Assembly: GCF_937888285.1 (NCBI RefSeq)
Contig: NZ_CALART010000111.1
Coordinates: forward strand, 1 to 64,000
DNA length: 64,000 bases
Direction: 5' to 3'
Source: an uncultured Aquimonas sp.
Lineage (GTDB): Bacteria > Pseudomonadota > Gammaproteobacteria > Xanthomonadales > Xanthomonadaceae
A program made the position numbers and the translations under genes. Below, piece by piece: positions 9,097 through 17,884 of this stretch; positions within the stretch are counted from its first letter, which is position 1, and every line of letters starts with the position of its first letter. A model generated the notes under the pieces. It searched no databases. It was not told where the DNA came from and was given only the letters and a program-made list of their open reading frames with translations.

Positions 9097-10133
9097 GCGC
9101 GGTGCCGGAGCGGCCGCGCGCGCTGGGTGAAGCGGTGCTGAGCGCGCGCATCCGCGAGCAGCCCGAGGATTTTCGCGTCGATGAAGTGCTGGGCTTCGCC
9201 CCGGGCGGCGGCGGCGAGCATCTGTTCGTCTGCATCGAGAAGCGCCAAGCCAACACCGCCTGGATCGCCAAGCAGCTCGCCAAGTGGGCGGGCATCGCGC
9301 CGATGGGCGTGGGCTATGCGGGGCTGAAGGATCGCCATGCGGTGACCCGCCAGTGGTTCAGCCTGCACCTGCCCAAGCGCATCGCGCCGGCGACCCCGTT
9401 TGAAGACGCGGAAGCCGTGCTGATCGAGCAGATCTGGCACAACCGCAAGCTGCCGCGCGGCGCACTCAAGGGCAACCGCTTCCATCTGCGCCTGCGCGGC
9501 GTGGACGGCGCGCGCGAGGCCATCGAGCAGCGCCTCGCCGAGATCGCCGCGCGCGGCGTGCCCAACTACTTCGGCGCCCAGCGTTTCGGCCGCGACGGCC
9601 GCAACCTGCAGGCCGCCGAAGCAATGTTCGCCGGCCGCCGCGTCGACCGCGAGGAGCGCTCGATCCTGCTCTCATCCGCACGTTCGGCGATCTTCAACGC
9701 GGTGCTGGGCGCACGCGTGCAGCGCGGTGACTGGGATCGGCTGGTCGAGGGCGAGGTCTGCATGCTCGACGGCAGCCACAGCGTGTTCGGGCCCGAGCCG
9801 ATCACGCCTGAGCTCATCGAGCGCGCGCAGCGTATGGACATCCACCCGACCGGGCCGCTGTGGGGTGCCGGAGCGCTGCGCAGTGCGGACGGGCTCGCCG
9901 AGTTGGAGACGCGCGGCGCCGCGCTGTTCGAGGCTCTGCGCGCGGGGCTCGAGTCCGTCGATCTCAAGCAGGAGCGCCGCGCGTTGCGCCTGCCGGTGCG
10001 CGAGCTCAAGTGGCAGTTCGAGGATGCGCAGACCCTGCAGATCGAGTTCTTCCTGCCGGCCGGCGCGTTTGCGACCAGCGTGCTGGAAGCGCTGGGCGAG
10101 ATCAGCGACGCTGCCGGGCGCGGCGGGGAGTAG
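9093..10133 (+). CDS. truD: tRNA pseudouridine(13) synthase TruD
   Basis: 346 residues. It isomerises U13 of tRNA-Glu in E. coli. The catalytic aspartate is in the GYAGLKDRHAVTRQWFS block near residue 80. NRFHLRLRG, PNYFGAQRFG and the SARSAIFNAVLGARV segment of the TruD insertion domain are also present. The ATG lies inside the end of ispF (ATGA overlap). The ispF-truD order is common in gammaproteobacteria, but surE and pcm do not follow; a repeat tract does. Confidence 0.96.
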   Translation: MSAVPERPRALGEAVLSARIREQPEDFRVDEVLGFAPGGGGEHLFVCIEKRQANTAWIAKQLAKWAGIAPMGVGYAGLKDRHAVTRQWFSLHLPKRIAPATPFEDAEAVLIEQIWHNRKLPRGALKGNRFHLRLRGVDGAREAIEQRLAEIAARGVPNYFGAQRFGRDGRNLQAAEAMFAGRRVDREERSILLSSARSAIFNAVLGARVQRGDWDRLVEGEVCMLDGSHSVFGPEPITPELIERAQRMDIHPTGPLWGAGALRSADGLAELETRGAALFEALRAGLESVDLKQERRALRLPVRELKWQFEDAQTLQIEFFLPAGAFATSVLEALGEISDAAGRGGE

Positions 10134-10153
10134 ATCCGTCAACACGGCGCGGT

Positions 10154-10640
10154 CGTAGGGTGCGCGTGTCGCGCACCTACAGTTGCGAAAGACGCCGTGC
10201 CCGCGCAGATCGCCGCGGACGTGGATCGCAATCGAGGCTACGGAACGCCGCTCAGGCCAAGGCACGCACCCGAGGTAGGGCGTCGCGTGACTCCGACGTG
10301 ATGGGCCACAGGCGCACCCTAAGCGACCGAGCGCTACGGCTTCGTTCGAGCGATGGCGTCTCTGGAAATCGTAGGGTGCGCGTGTCGCGCACCTACAGCT
10401 GCGAATGACGCGATGCCCTCGCCGATCGCCGTGGACACGGATCGCAATCGAGGAAACGGAACGCCCGCCAGGCCACGACGCGTACCAGGGGCGGGAGCTG
10501 AGTGGCTCCGACGTGGTGCGCCACAGGCGCACCCTATGCGATCGAGTGCTGTGGCTTCATTCGAGCGAAGGCGTCTCTGGAAATCGTAGCGTGCGCGTGT
10601 CGCGCACCAACGACAATGAACGACGCCGTGCCTGTGAAGA
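10154..10640 (+). repeat. Tandem repeats of about 215 bp, two full and one partial copy
   Basis: Copies begin at about 10154, 10370 and 10585, each with GTAGSGTGCGCGTGTCGCGCACC. Shared blocks follow in the same order: GATCGCAATCGAGG, GGCGCACCCTA and GGCGTCTCTGGAAATCGTAG. Each unit contains two palindromic parts, TGCGCGTGTCGCGCA and TGCGCCACAGGCGCA. The third copy degenerates after about 50 bp. This fills most of the gap 10134-10687, where no gene is supported. Confidence 0.85.
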
Positions 10641-10687
10641 ACACCTCAGGCCCCGTTCGCCGCTTACAAGGGATCAGTACAAACCCG

Positions 10688-12166
10688 CTACCCACCCCAG
10701 GCCAGGAAGTTCATGAACTCGCGCCGCGTCTTCGGCCCGTAGGTGCGGAAAGCCGGGTCCGGCGCGTTGCGGTAGTTCTCGCGCGCAGCGGTGACTGCGT
10801 CGCCCTGGATGTGCTTGTCCAGCACGTCCTGCGGCACGCGGTAGATCTTCAGCGCATTGAGTCCGAACACCTGCGCGCGCATCTCCGGCGTGATTGCCGG
10901 GTAGCCGTAGCGTTGCTGGAACTCCTCGCTGATCTGGAAGCTGCGGAAAGCCTGGATCTGGTCCTGCGGGCTGCCGTACCAGATCGAATCCGTCCCCCAC
11001 AGAACATTGCCTGCGCCGAGGTGCTTGAACAGCTTGCCCAGCGCATGCGCAGCCGAATCCGGATCGCGCATCAGGAAGCGCCAGGTCGAGCCCAGCTCCG
11101 CATACACATTGCTGCCCGGCCCCAGGCCCGCCTCCAGCACCGAGGTGATCAGCGCATCGATGCCGTCGGTGCGCTGCGGGTCGTAGGGGCCTTCGGCTTT
11201 GTCGGTGACGAAGCCCGAGTGGTAGATCAGGAAGTTGACGTCCGGATAGCGCTTGGCCACGCGGCCGATGTCGGCGCAGGTGCTGTGCTCGTAGCTGCGC
11301 GGGCCAAACGGCAGGCCCTTGTGGATGGCGATGGTGCGCACGTCCAGTCGACGCGCCTCCTCGATCATCGCGAGGCCCACTTCGTCGTCCATCCAGAAGC
11401 CGGCAGAGCCGTCCGGGCCCCACTGTGTATAGGTCTTCCAGGCGCTGATGCCGAACTCGCGCGCCAGCCGCTCCATGTCCTCGATGTCGTGCTTCTGGTT
11501 GGGGTTGACGCGGCCGTGCAGGAACAGTCGATGGGTGCCCTGCATCGTCTCGACGATGCGCGCGGTGGCAGCGGCTTCTTCGATCGTCAGCGGTTCGCCC
11601 TCGCGGGTGCTGGGCACAAAGCTCAGCACCATCAGGTCGGTGTCGGAGTCCATGAAGATGTCGCGCAGGAAGGCGTCCGGCCCGAAGCACTGCAGGCGGT
11701 CGAGATTGCCCGGCAGCGAGGCGGCGGCGCAGCTTTGCGCCTCGAAGCTCGCCAGCGGCCGCGCGCCCTCCGGCAGGCGCCGCGTCCAGGCCCCGGTCGG
11801 GTTCACGAAGTGCCCCTGCACATCGAAGATGAACTCTTTGCCGGCCAACACCGACTGCGCGGCGGCTTCGTCAAGCGCTGCCTCGGTCGGCAGCGCATAG
11901 TGGCCGCCGGTCTTGCCGGCGGCAGCGAAGGCCGAGTTCATCGCCAGCAGGGTGCTGGCCGCGCCGCAGGCCGAGATCATGAATTCGCGCCGCCGCAGAC
12001 CCAGCCGCCGCGCATGCTGGGTGGCCTGCTCCAGCGCCAGGCGATTCGCGCGCAGGTGGTGCGGTGCCAGCGGCACCGGCACGAATTCGCCGTTGCTGGC
12101 GCTGTCCAGCTTGATCGGCAGGCGCAGGCCTTCCGGGTCCTGATTCGAGGGTGTGCGCTTCGACAT
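10688..12166 (-). CDS. Tat-exported amidohydrolase family (COG2159-type) protein
   Basis: 492 residues from ATG 12166. A long N-terminal region ends in a twin-arginine signal (RRREFM at 58-63, then a hydrophobic run to AFAAA). The rest is a TIM-barrel amidohydrolase: DVQGHF near 115, FLHGRVNPN, IAIHKGLPFG, IYHSGF and the C-terminal NVLWGTDSIWYGSPQDQ with its conserved Asp. The usual first HxH metal motif reads Q-G-H, so metal binding may be altered. A periplasmic hydrolase or decarboxylase is likely; the substrate is unknown. An in-frame extension upstream runs through repeat DNA and is not favoured. Confidence 0.82.
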   Translation of the reverse strand: MSKRTPSNQDPEGLRLPIKLDSASNGEFVPVPLAPHHLRANRLALEQATQHARRLGLRRREFMISACGAASTLLAMNSAFAAAGKTGGHYALPTEAALDEAAAQSVLAGKEFIFDVQGHFVNPTGAWTRRLPEGARPLASFEAQSCAAASLPGNLDRLQCFGPDAFLRDIFMDSDTDLMVLSFVPSTREGEPLTIEEAAATARIVETMQGTHRLFLHGRVNPNQKHDIEDMERLAREFGISAWKTYTQWGPDGSAGFWMDDEVGLAMIEEARRLDVRTIAIHKGLPFGPRSYEHSTCADIGRVAKRYPDVNFLIYHSGFVTDKAEGPYDPQRTDGIDALITSVLEAGLGPGSNVYAELGSTWRFLMRDPDSAAHALGKLFKHLGAGNVLWGTDSIWYGSPQDQIQAFRSFQISEEFQQRYGYPAITPEMRAQVFGLNALKIYRVPQDVLDKHIQGDAVTAARENYRNAPDPAFRTYGPKTRREFMNFLAWGG

Positions 12167-12259
12167 GGCGATGACTCCGTCTGGCGTGGGCCCTATTGCC
12201 GCGCCGATCGCGCTGCAGCAGCCAGTGTCGATGGTCCCGGGTAGCGCGGTAGACGAGGC

Positions 12260-12420
12260 CAATAGGATGGGCCCTGGCCCACCGAACGCTAGACGCTTAC
12301 CCCGGTGCATGCCACGCCTAGGTCCGTGTTGCCGCCGACAGCGATGTATCAGGCGCCCCCACTCTCTCGGTGGAAACAAGGCGATGCTCAAGTCGCGGTG
12401 GGCCAGGGCCCACCCTATTG
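12260..12420. repeat. Paired inverted palindromic repeats flanking about 111 bp
   Basis: Left arm 12260-12284 (core TAGGATGGGCCCTGGCCCAC) and right arm 12396-12420 are 25-base reverse complements with one mismatch. Each arm is itself a palindrome, GGTGGGCC-(A)-GGGCCCACC. Related copies occur at 16017, 50297 and 62934-63088. It sits in the gap 12167-12519 upstream of the amidohydrolase gene; no gene is supported there. Confidence 0.8.
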
Positions 12421-12519
12421 CGCTGCGCGGGAATCACCTGTTCCGCTCGGCGTACGGCAGCGCTGAAGCACGAAGGCGCTTGCGCAGAGTCGCTGCCGGC
12501 TGGGTGAAGGCTGCTGGCG

Positions 12520-13248
12520 CTAGAACCGCACGCTCAACTCCGTCAACCAACTCGGCCCCACATCCAGCAACCAGGCCTCCAGCGCCTTGTCCAGGCCGCT
12601 CAGCACCAGCGCGCCCACCAACAGCAGGCTGGCGCCCATCACTGCCTTGCCGATGCCGCCCGCGCTGAGCGCGCGATCGCGCAGTCGGGTGAAGGCCTGG
12701 CGAGAGAGCAGGCCGGCGCCGATCAAGGGCAGCACCGCGCCGACGCTGAACATGGCCATCACCACGGCGGCCTGAGCGCTGCCTTCACCCGTGGCTGCGA
12801 GTGCGATCGCTGCGCCCAGAGTGGGGCCGACGCAGGGGCTCCAGGCCACGCCGAGCAGGGCACCGACGCCGAACTGTGCGGCCGGGTGTTCGCTGCGGAT
12901 GCCGGCGGCGGCGTTACCGCCCAGCGAGCCGAGCTTCGACAGCAGCCCCGACAGTGCGGCCTGCAGGCGTGCGCTGAGCAGCACCACGCCCAGCACCAGC
13001 ATCAGCAGGCCGGCGGCGGTGCGCAGGGTGCGCTCGTCGAGTCCGAGCAGATCGCCGCTGCGCGCCAGGGTAACGCCGATCAGGGTGAAGGCCAGCGCCA
13101 GCCCCGCCGCCAGCGCCGGCAGGCCCCAGCGGCTACGGCCAGTGGCCGACGCCGCCACCATCGGCAGGATCGGCAGTACGCAGGGCGACAGGGTGGTCAG
13201 CAGGCCGGCGATGCTGGCCAGGCCGAGTGTGGTCAGCGAGAGATCCAT
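12520..13248 (-). CDS. CcdA/DsbD-like transmembrane thiol-disulfide transporter
   Basis: 242 residues with about six hydrophobic helices. The two family cysteines occur in the paired motifs LSPCVLPILP (helix 1) and WSPCVGPTLG (helix 4), as in CcdA and the membrane domain of DsbD. Such proteins pass reducing power from cytoplasmic thioredoxin to periplasmic partners. The gene lies about 160 nt downstream of a thioredoxin-like gene on the same strand, the likely periplasmic partner. Confidence 0.88.
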   Translation of the reverse strand: MDLSLTTLGLASIAGLLTTLSPCVLPILPMVAASATGRSRWGLPALAAGLALAFTLIGVTLARSGDLLGLDERTLRTAAGLLMLVLGVVLLSARLQAALSGLLSKLGSLGGNAAAGIRSEHPAAQFGVGALLGVAWSPCVGPTLGAAIALAATGEGSAQAAVVMAMFSVGAVLPLIGAGLLSRQAFTRLRDRALSAGGIGKAVMGASLLLVGALVLSGLDKALEAWLLDVGPSWLTELSVRF

Positions 13249-13407
13249 GTCGAATCCGGAGATTGAGAAGAGTCCGAACGCCCTGGCGAAGGCGGATCAA
13301 GCCGTTCGGACAAGGCGCGGCAGACGAACGCAAACACGTTCGGCGCGCCACCAGATCGCGCAGTTCGCAGGGGCGGCGCTGCTGCGGCCGCCCGAGCGCG
13401 TGCTCCC

Positions 13408-13809
13408 TTATTCGAGGCCCGTGCGGTACACCTCGCGCAGGCGGTCGAGATCGGTCTCGGCCACGCTCATCGCGCGCTGCTCGCTGCCCTTGAACACGAA
13501 CACGGTGCTCTGTCGCGGTGCGCCGAGCTGCTTGGCGAGTTCGCGCTGATCGTCCCAATGCAGCTTCAGCCCCGCGAACTCCGCGAAGGCCGGCTCGGCC
13601 AACAGGGCCTCGAGCTTCGGCGCCTGGTTGCGGCAGGTCGGGCACCACGGCGCCCACACGTCGATGACGACGGTCCTGCCTTCGGCCTGCAGGACCTGGA
13701 AACGTTCAGCGGTGAACGCTTCGAAGCGGCTGTCGGCCTTGGCAAGGCCCGCGATCGAGATCAGCGCGAGCACGAGCAGCGCGCGGACGGCAGGCATGAG
13801 TGGGGACAT
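13408..13809 (-). CDS. Periplasmic thioredoxin-like protein
   Basis: 133 residues. A signal peptide (about 1-25, ending AKA) is followed by a thioredoxin fold with active site WAPWCPTCRNQAP. The cis-proline region reads RQSTVFVFKG, where the usual TxP is replaced by R-Q-S-T. It probably reduces or exchanges disulfides in the periplasm with electrons from the CcdA-like protein encoded downstream. Alternative starts at M1 or M5 both keep the signal peptide. Confidence 0.87.
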   Translation of the reverse strand: MSPLMPAVRALLVLALISIAGLAKADSRFEAFTAERFQVLQAEGRTVVIDVWAPWCPTCRNQAPKLEALLAEPAFAEFAGLKLHWDDQRELAKQLGAPRQSTVFVFKGSEQRAMSVAETDLDRLREVYRTGLE

Positions 13810-13912
13810 GGCGGATCCTGATGAGTGGGGGGCATGCGTGCGACGCGGTAGCGCCGCACGGTGCAGGGAGGAGCGTGCCCCGGGGCGATCTGATTGCCTC
13901 GGGCGCGCGCGC

Positions 13913-14470
13913 TCAGGCAGCCTTTGAGTTCGGCAGGTCGAGGGCGACGACGGGGAAGTCGACGGCGGTGCCTGCGAGGTGGTTGACGTAGTTGGTCAGC
14001 GTGTTCTGTGCGACCAGGGCCACCACTTCGATGGCTTCGCCCGCGCCGAAGCCGGCGCCGATGAAGGCCTCGAACTCACGCTCGTCGACGTTGCCGCGGC
14101 TCTCGACCACCGTCCGGGCGAGGCGCGCCAGTGCGGCATCGCGCGGCTCCAGACCTCGGCCGGCCCGCGCTGCGGCGATGGCCTCGGCGTTCAGCCCGGC
14201 GCCGCGGCCGATCACGGTGTGCGCGGCCAGGCAGTAGCCGCAGCGGTTGGCCTGGCCCACGGCCAGCGCGACGATCTCGCGCTGGCGCGCGTCCAGCAGT
14301 CCCTGCGCCTGCGGGCTGCCGAAACCCAGATAGCCATGCAGGGCGGTCGGCGAATGCGCCAGGGTCAGAATGATGTTCGGAAGTCCGCCGAGCTTGGTCT
14401 TCACGCCGAACAGGGCTTCGGCAGTGGCGGGGCTGGCTTGGGTCGGGTCGAGCGGGGCGATGCGGGGCAT
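13913..14470 (-). CDS. Carboxymuconolactone decarboxylase/AhpD-like protein
   Basis: 185 residues, all-helical. The AhpD-type redox motif is present: QANRCGYCLAAHT, with C-x-x-C and the downstream His. The family includes alkylhydroperoxidases that use the CxxC pair. The gene is divergent from an AraC-type regulator 112 nt away, which probably controls it. The C-terminal NTLTNYVNHLAGTAVDFP is typical of the peroxidase-related subgroup. Confidence 0.87.
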   Translation of the reverse strand: MPRIAPLDPTQASPATAEALFGVKTKLGGLPNIILTLAHSPTALHGYLGFGSPQAQGLLDARQREIVALAVGQANRCGYCLAAHTVIGRGAGLNAEAIAAARAGRGLEPRDAALARLARTVVESRGNVDEREFEAFIGAGFGAGEAIEVVALVAQNTLTNYVNHLAGTAVDFPVVALDLPNSKAA

Positions 14471-14530
14471 TGCGGTCTCCTTGGAATTGGGTGCGTGACG
14501 CTGGGGCCACGGTGCACATCCTCCCGGGAA

Positions 14531-14553
14531 CTTCGATACCCTTGGGATCGAAG
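14531..14553. promoter_or_regulatory. Inverted repeat between the AhpD-like gene and the AraC regulator
   Basis: Perfect 7-base arms CTTCGAT and ATCGAAG are separated by 9 nt, in the middle of a 112-nt divergent gap. A second GATACTTGG word at about 14565 repeats part of it (GATACCCTTGG). Position and symmetry fit an operator for the adjacent AraC protein. Confidence 0.4.
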
Positions 14554-14582
14554 CGTCTCGAATGCGATACTTGGAGTCTTGA

Positions 14583-15425
14583 ATGGACCGTCTGGCCCAT
14601 CTGCTGGAGCAGTTCGCCCTGCGCGCCCGCGTCTTCCATTCGGGCCTGATCTGCGGCAGCGAGCTGTTCGACAGCGCCGACGGCTCGGGGCATCTGCATG
14701 TGCTGCGAGCCGGCGTGATCGAGCTGCAGGACAGCCGTGGCGACTGCCTGCAGCGCTTGGATCGACCGAGCCTGGCTTTCTATCCGCGCCCGCTCGCGCA
14801 TCGCCTGGCGACGCTGCCCGGCGAATCCGCCGAACTCGTCTGTGCGTCGGTGAGTTTCGGTCAGTCGGGGGCGGATCCACTGTCGGCGGCCCTGCCCAAC
14901 CCGCTGGTGCTGGCGCTGGATGAAGCGCCGGCACTGGCGGGCCTGCTGCAGCTGCTGTTCGACGAAGCCTTCGCGCAGCGCTGCGGGCGATCGGCAGCGC
15001 TGGATCGCTTGAGCGAGCTGCTGGTGCTGCACCTGCTGCGCATCGCCATGAGCAGCGGCGGGCCACGCATGGGCGTCTTGGCGGGCTTGGCCGATCCGCG
15101 TCTGGCCAAGGCGCTGGTGGCGATGCACGCCCAGCCTGCGGAGGCCTGGACGCTGCAGCGGCTCGCCGAGCGCGCCGGCATGTCGCGCGCGCGATTTGCC
15201 CTGCATTTTCAGCAGGTCGTGGGCCAGACACCGATGGACTACCTCGCCGGCTGGCGAATGGGTTTGGCGATGGCCGAGCTTCGCCGCGGCCGCCCGGTGG
15301 GGCAGGTGGCGCAGCAGGTGGGCTATGGTTCGGCGTCCGCGCTGGCGCGGGTATTCAGTGCGCGGGTTGGGGTTTCGCCCTTGGCTTGGCTGCGAGCCGA
15401 GACGCTGGCGGCTGCGGATGCCTGA
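14583..15425 (+). CDS. AraC family transcriptional regulator
   Basis: 280 residues. The N-terminal half (about 1-170) resembles the cupin ligand domain of AraC_binding/Cupin_6 regulators. The C-terminal about 100 residues carry two helix-turn-helix units: WTLQRLAERAGMSRARFALHFQQVVGQTPMDYL and QVAQQVGYGSASALARVFSARVGVSPLAW. GGAG lies 6 nt before the ATG. The divergent AhpD-like gene is the probable target; such pairs often respond to oxidants or electrophiles, but no inducer is visible. Confidence 0.92.
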   Translation: MDRLAHLLEQFALRARVFHSGLICGSELFDSADGSGHLHVLRAGVIELQDSRGDCLQRLDRPSLAFYPRPLAHRLATLPGESAELVCASVSFGQSGADPLSAALPNPLVLALDEAPALAGLLQLLFDEAFAQRCGRSAALDRLSELLVLHLLRIAMSSGGPRMGVLAGLADPRLAKALVAMHAQPAEAWTLQRLAERAGMSRARFALHFQQVVGQTPMDYLAGWRMGLAMAELRRGRPVGQVAQQVGYGSASALARVFSARVGVSPLAWLRAETLAAADA

Positions 15426-15484
15426 GTTGCTCCACTGCGCCGTCTGGCGATGTGTAGCCGGCACTCAGTGCCGAGGCTGCTGCC

Positions 15485-15862
15485 CTACCGCAGCACGTAG
15501 CTGGCCAGCACTGCCTGCACCTCGTAGATGCTGAGCTTCTTGTTGAAGCGCTTCTGGATCGGCGCGGCCGTCCCCGAGATCCAGATCTTGAGCTCCGCGT
15601 CCAGGTCGAAGGTACCGGCCGTCTCTATGCTGAAGTGGGTGATGCTGCGGTAGGGGATCGAGTGGTACTCGACCTTGCTGCCGGTCAGGCCCTGCTTGTC
15701 GACCAATACGAGGCGCTTGTCGGTGAAGACGAAGTAGTCGCGGATCAGCTGATAGGCGTGCTCGACGCGCTCGCCCGGCGCCAGAAGGCTGGCGAACTCC
15801 TGCTGGATCTTTGCCGCGTCAATTTTCGATGCATTGCCCAGCATGCTGTCGAGCAGTCCCAT
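15485..15862 (-). CDS. Bacterial PH-domain protein
   Basis: 125 residues from ATG 15862 (MGLLDSMLG), with a purine-rich AGGAGGAC-type ribosome site just upstream. The sequence has a typical bacterial PH-like fold: LLAPGERVEHAYQLIRDYFVFTDKRLVLVDKQG, then YHSIPYRSITHFSIETAG, ending in a helix. Such soluble PH proteins are widespread and mostly uncharacterised. No signal or membrane segment. It stands alone between the AraC gene and pgaD. Confidence 0.85.
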   Translation of the reverse strand: MGLLDSMLGNASKIDAAKIQQEFASLLAPGERVEHAYQLIRDYFVFTDKRLVLVDKQGLTGSKVEYHSIPYRSITHFSIETAGTFDLDAELKIWISGTAAPIQKRFNKKLSIYEVQAVLASYVLR

Positions 15863-16016
15863 GGCGTCCTCCTGAGCTTGAGGCTCGCGAGTGTGCCGCG
15901 GTTGTCGAAGTCGGGCCAGCTGATAGCCCATCCGCTTGGCCGGGCACGTGTGATCAACGAGGCGCGACTGCGAGAGCATTCGGCAGCGGGTCCTGTCAGG
16001 GCCAGTTGCTGCGCTC

Positions 16017-16041
16017 CGTGGGCCGGGGCCCACCCTATACG
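16017..16041. repeat. Single GGCCCACC-type palindrome
   Basis: CGTGGGCCGGGGCCCACCCTATA, one copy of the dispersed palindrome family, in the 211-nt gap 15863-16073. Confidence 0.7.
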
Positions 16042-16073
16042 CCTGTCGGTGTGCCAGAGGCCGCCCTGTCGAC

Positions 16074-16625
16074 CTACTTCATGATTCTGCGCAGCGGCTT
16101 CGGCGGCTCAAGCGTGGCGACGAAGCCCTCGGGCTCGGCCTGTTCGTTCATCTGCAGCACCACCACCGGCAGCTTCTCGAAGCTCGCGCGCAGTTCCTGC
16201 GGCAGGGACAGCGGTGCGCCCAGTGCGGTGGCCACGATGTCGTCGGTGACGGGGTCGGTGGTGCGGCGGCGCTCGACGCCGGTGAAGCGCCAGCGGTTGA
16301 ACTCTGCCCACAGCAGCAGCACGAGCACGCCGCTGCCGGCAAGGATGGGAAGCAACAGGCCGGGCATGCCCTCGCCGGTCAGCAGCGGCGCGGTCAGTTC
16401 AAGCCAGGCGTAGCGCAGGCCCAGCGCCCAGGCCACGGTGGTCAGCAGCGGTGCGATCAGCCAGAAGTACGCGGCCCAGGCCGCACCCGTGAGCAGGTGC
16501 GAGAGCGTGCGCTCGCGCCAGCCGACCTTCTCGGGCACCACGATCAAGGGGCCGCTGGGCTTGGCCTGGTGGGCCGAGGCCGCGATCTGCGCGGCGGGGT
16601 TCAGGGGCTGCATTTGCGAACTCAT
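16074..16625 (-). CDS. pgaD: Poly-beta-1,6-GlcNAc synthesis accessory protein PgaD
   Basis: 183 residues from ATG 16625, overlapping the pgaC stop by 4 nt (ATGA). Two transmembrane helices (about 43-68 and 88-106) are followed by a basic cytoplasmic tail with FNRWRFTGVERR. PgaD binds PgaC at the inner membrane and is needed for glycosyl transfer and c-di-GMP response in E. coli. It is assigned by position, two-helix topology and the WAEFNRWRF motif; PgaD sequences vary, so sequence evidence alone is modest. Confidence 0.85.
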   Translation of the reverse strand: MSSQMQPLNPAAQIAASAHQAKPSGPLIVVPEKVGWRERTLSHLLTGAAWAAYFWLIAPLLTTVAWALGLRYAWLELTAPLLTGEGMPGLLLPILAGSGVLVLLLWAEFNRWRFTGVERRRTTDPVTDDIVATALGAPLSLPQELRASFEKLPVVVLQMNEQAEPEGFVATLEPPKPLRRIMK

Positions 16626-17884
16626 TGCACGCCTCGATCGGGGCTGACCCAGGTGGCGCGCTTGGGCTTGCCGCGAAACAGGGTCTTGGGCACCGCTACC
16701 ACCGTCGTGAACAGGCTCAGCAGCCAGTAGGCGATCGGGTACCAGACCATCCAGAAGTAGTTGCGGCCGACGCCGGCCTCGTAGCGGCGGTCGATGATCA
16801 TCGACACCGCGAACTGGCTCATGCAGATCAGCGCCAGCACCATGCCGTGCCAGCGCGGCAGGATGCTGTCGACGTACAGCGCCGGCGGCATCGGGAACAC
16901 CAGGCCCAGCGCCCACAGGATCAGGATGCCGAGCATCACGTAGGCCCAGATCACGCTGAAGAAGTACTCGGCGAGCACGCCCCACATGCGCCGTTTCTTC
17001 CAGCTGAGCAGGTTGCCGGCGTGCTTCATCAGCACCTCGACGCCGCCCTGGGCCCAGCGCAGACGCTGCTTCCACAGCCCTTTGTAGGTTTCCGGCATCA
17101 GGATCCAGCACAGTGCGTTCGGCTCGTAACGGATGTCCCAGTGATCCAGCTGCAGGCGCCAGCTGATGTCGATGTCCTCGGTGATCATGGTTTCGTTCCA
17201 GAAACCGATGCGCTCCAGCGCCGTCTTGCGGAAACCGGCGATCACGCCCGAGAGGGTGAAGATGCGGCCGTAGACGCGCTGGGCGCGCTTGATCATGCCG
17301 ATGATCGAGCTGAACTCGCCCACCTGCAGGCGCCCCAGCAGGGTGCTGCGGTTGCGGATGCGCGGGTTGCCGGTGACCGCGCCGACACGCGGACCCGAGG
17401 CCAGGTGCCAGACCATCCAGCGGGTCGCCCAGGGATCGAGCATGGCGTCGCCGTCGACGCAGATCAGGTACTCGCCGCGTGCGGCCAGCGTGCCCATGCG
17501 CAGGGCGTTGGCCTTGCCGAGGTTGCGGCTCAGATGGATCACGCGCAGACGCGGGAAGCGCGCGGTCAGGCGGTTCAGATGTTCCGCGGTGTCGTCGGTC
17601 GAGCCGTCGTTGATCGCGATGATCTCGAAGTCCGGATAGATCTGCGCGGCGAGCGCGGAGATCGTGTCCTCGCAGTTCGGGCCCTCGTTGTGGCAGGGCA
17701 CCAGCAGGGTCGCGAAGGGGTACTCCTTCATCTCCGGCGGCTGGTGGCGCGGCGGCTCGTGGCGCTCGCGGCGCAGGAAGTAGTACAGCCCGCCGCACAT
17801 CCAGACCACCGACATGGTGGCCGGATAGTAGAAAGCGAAGCCGAAGAACAGGCTCAGGAATTCGGGGTTCTGCAGCCAGCTCAT
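16622..17884 (-). CDS. pgaC: Poly-beta-1,6-N-acetyl-D-glucosamine synthase PgaC
   Basis: 420 residues, processive family-2 glycosyltransferase. N-terminal membrane segments are followed by the catalytic domain with VPCHNEG, NDGSTDDT, VDGDAMLDPWATRW, TEDIDISWRLQ and QRLRWAQGG (the QxxRW motif), then C-terminal transmembrane helices. It polymerises UDP-GlcNAc at the inner membrane. All catalytic motifs look intact. It overlaps pgaB and pgaD by 4 nt each, in the order pgaA-pgaB-pgaC-pgaD. Confidence 0.96.
   Translation of the reverse strand: MSWLQNPEFLSLFFGFAFYYPATMSVVWMCGGLYYFLRRERHEPPRHQPPEMKEYPFATLLVPCHNEGPNCEDTISALAAQIYPDFEIIAINDGSTDDTAEHLNRLTARFPRLRVIHLSRNLGKANALRMGTLAARGEYLICVDGDAMLDPWATRWMVWHLASGPRVGAVTGNPRIRNRSTLLGRLQVGEFSSIIGMIKRAQRVYGRIFTLSGVIAGFRKTALERIGFWNETMITEDIDISWRLQLDHWDIRYEPNALCWILMPETYKGLWKQRLRWAQGGVEVLMKHAGNLLSWKKRRMWGVLAEYFFSVIWAYVMLGILILWALGLVFPMPPALYVDSILPRWHGMVLALICMSQFAVSMIIDRRYEAGVGRNYFWMVWYPIAYWLLSLFTTVVAVPKTLFRGKPKRATWVSPDRGVQ

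Noticed and set aside
10154..10640. Possible CRISPR array
   Set aside because: Only three units of 215 bp; units are similar throughout, with no short repeats separated by unique spacers.
12167..12391. 75-residue N-terminal extension of the amidohydrolase
   Set aside because: It reads through the palindromic repeat 12260-12284; MSKRTPSNQD at 12166 gives a sensible start before the Tat signal.
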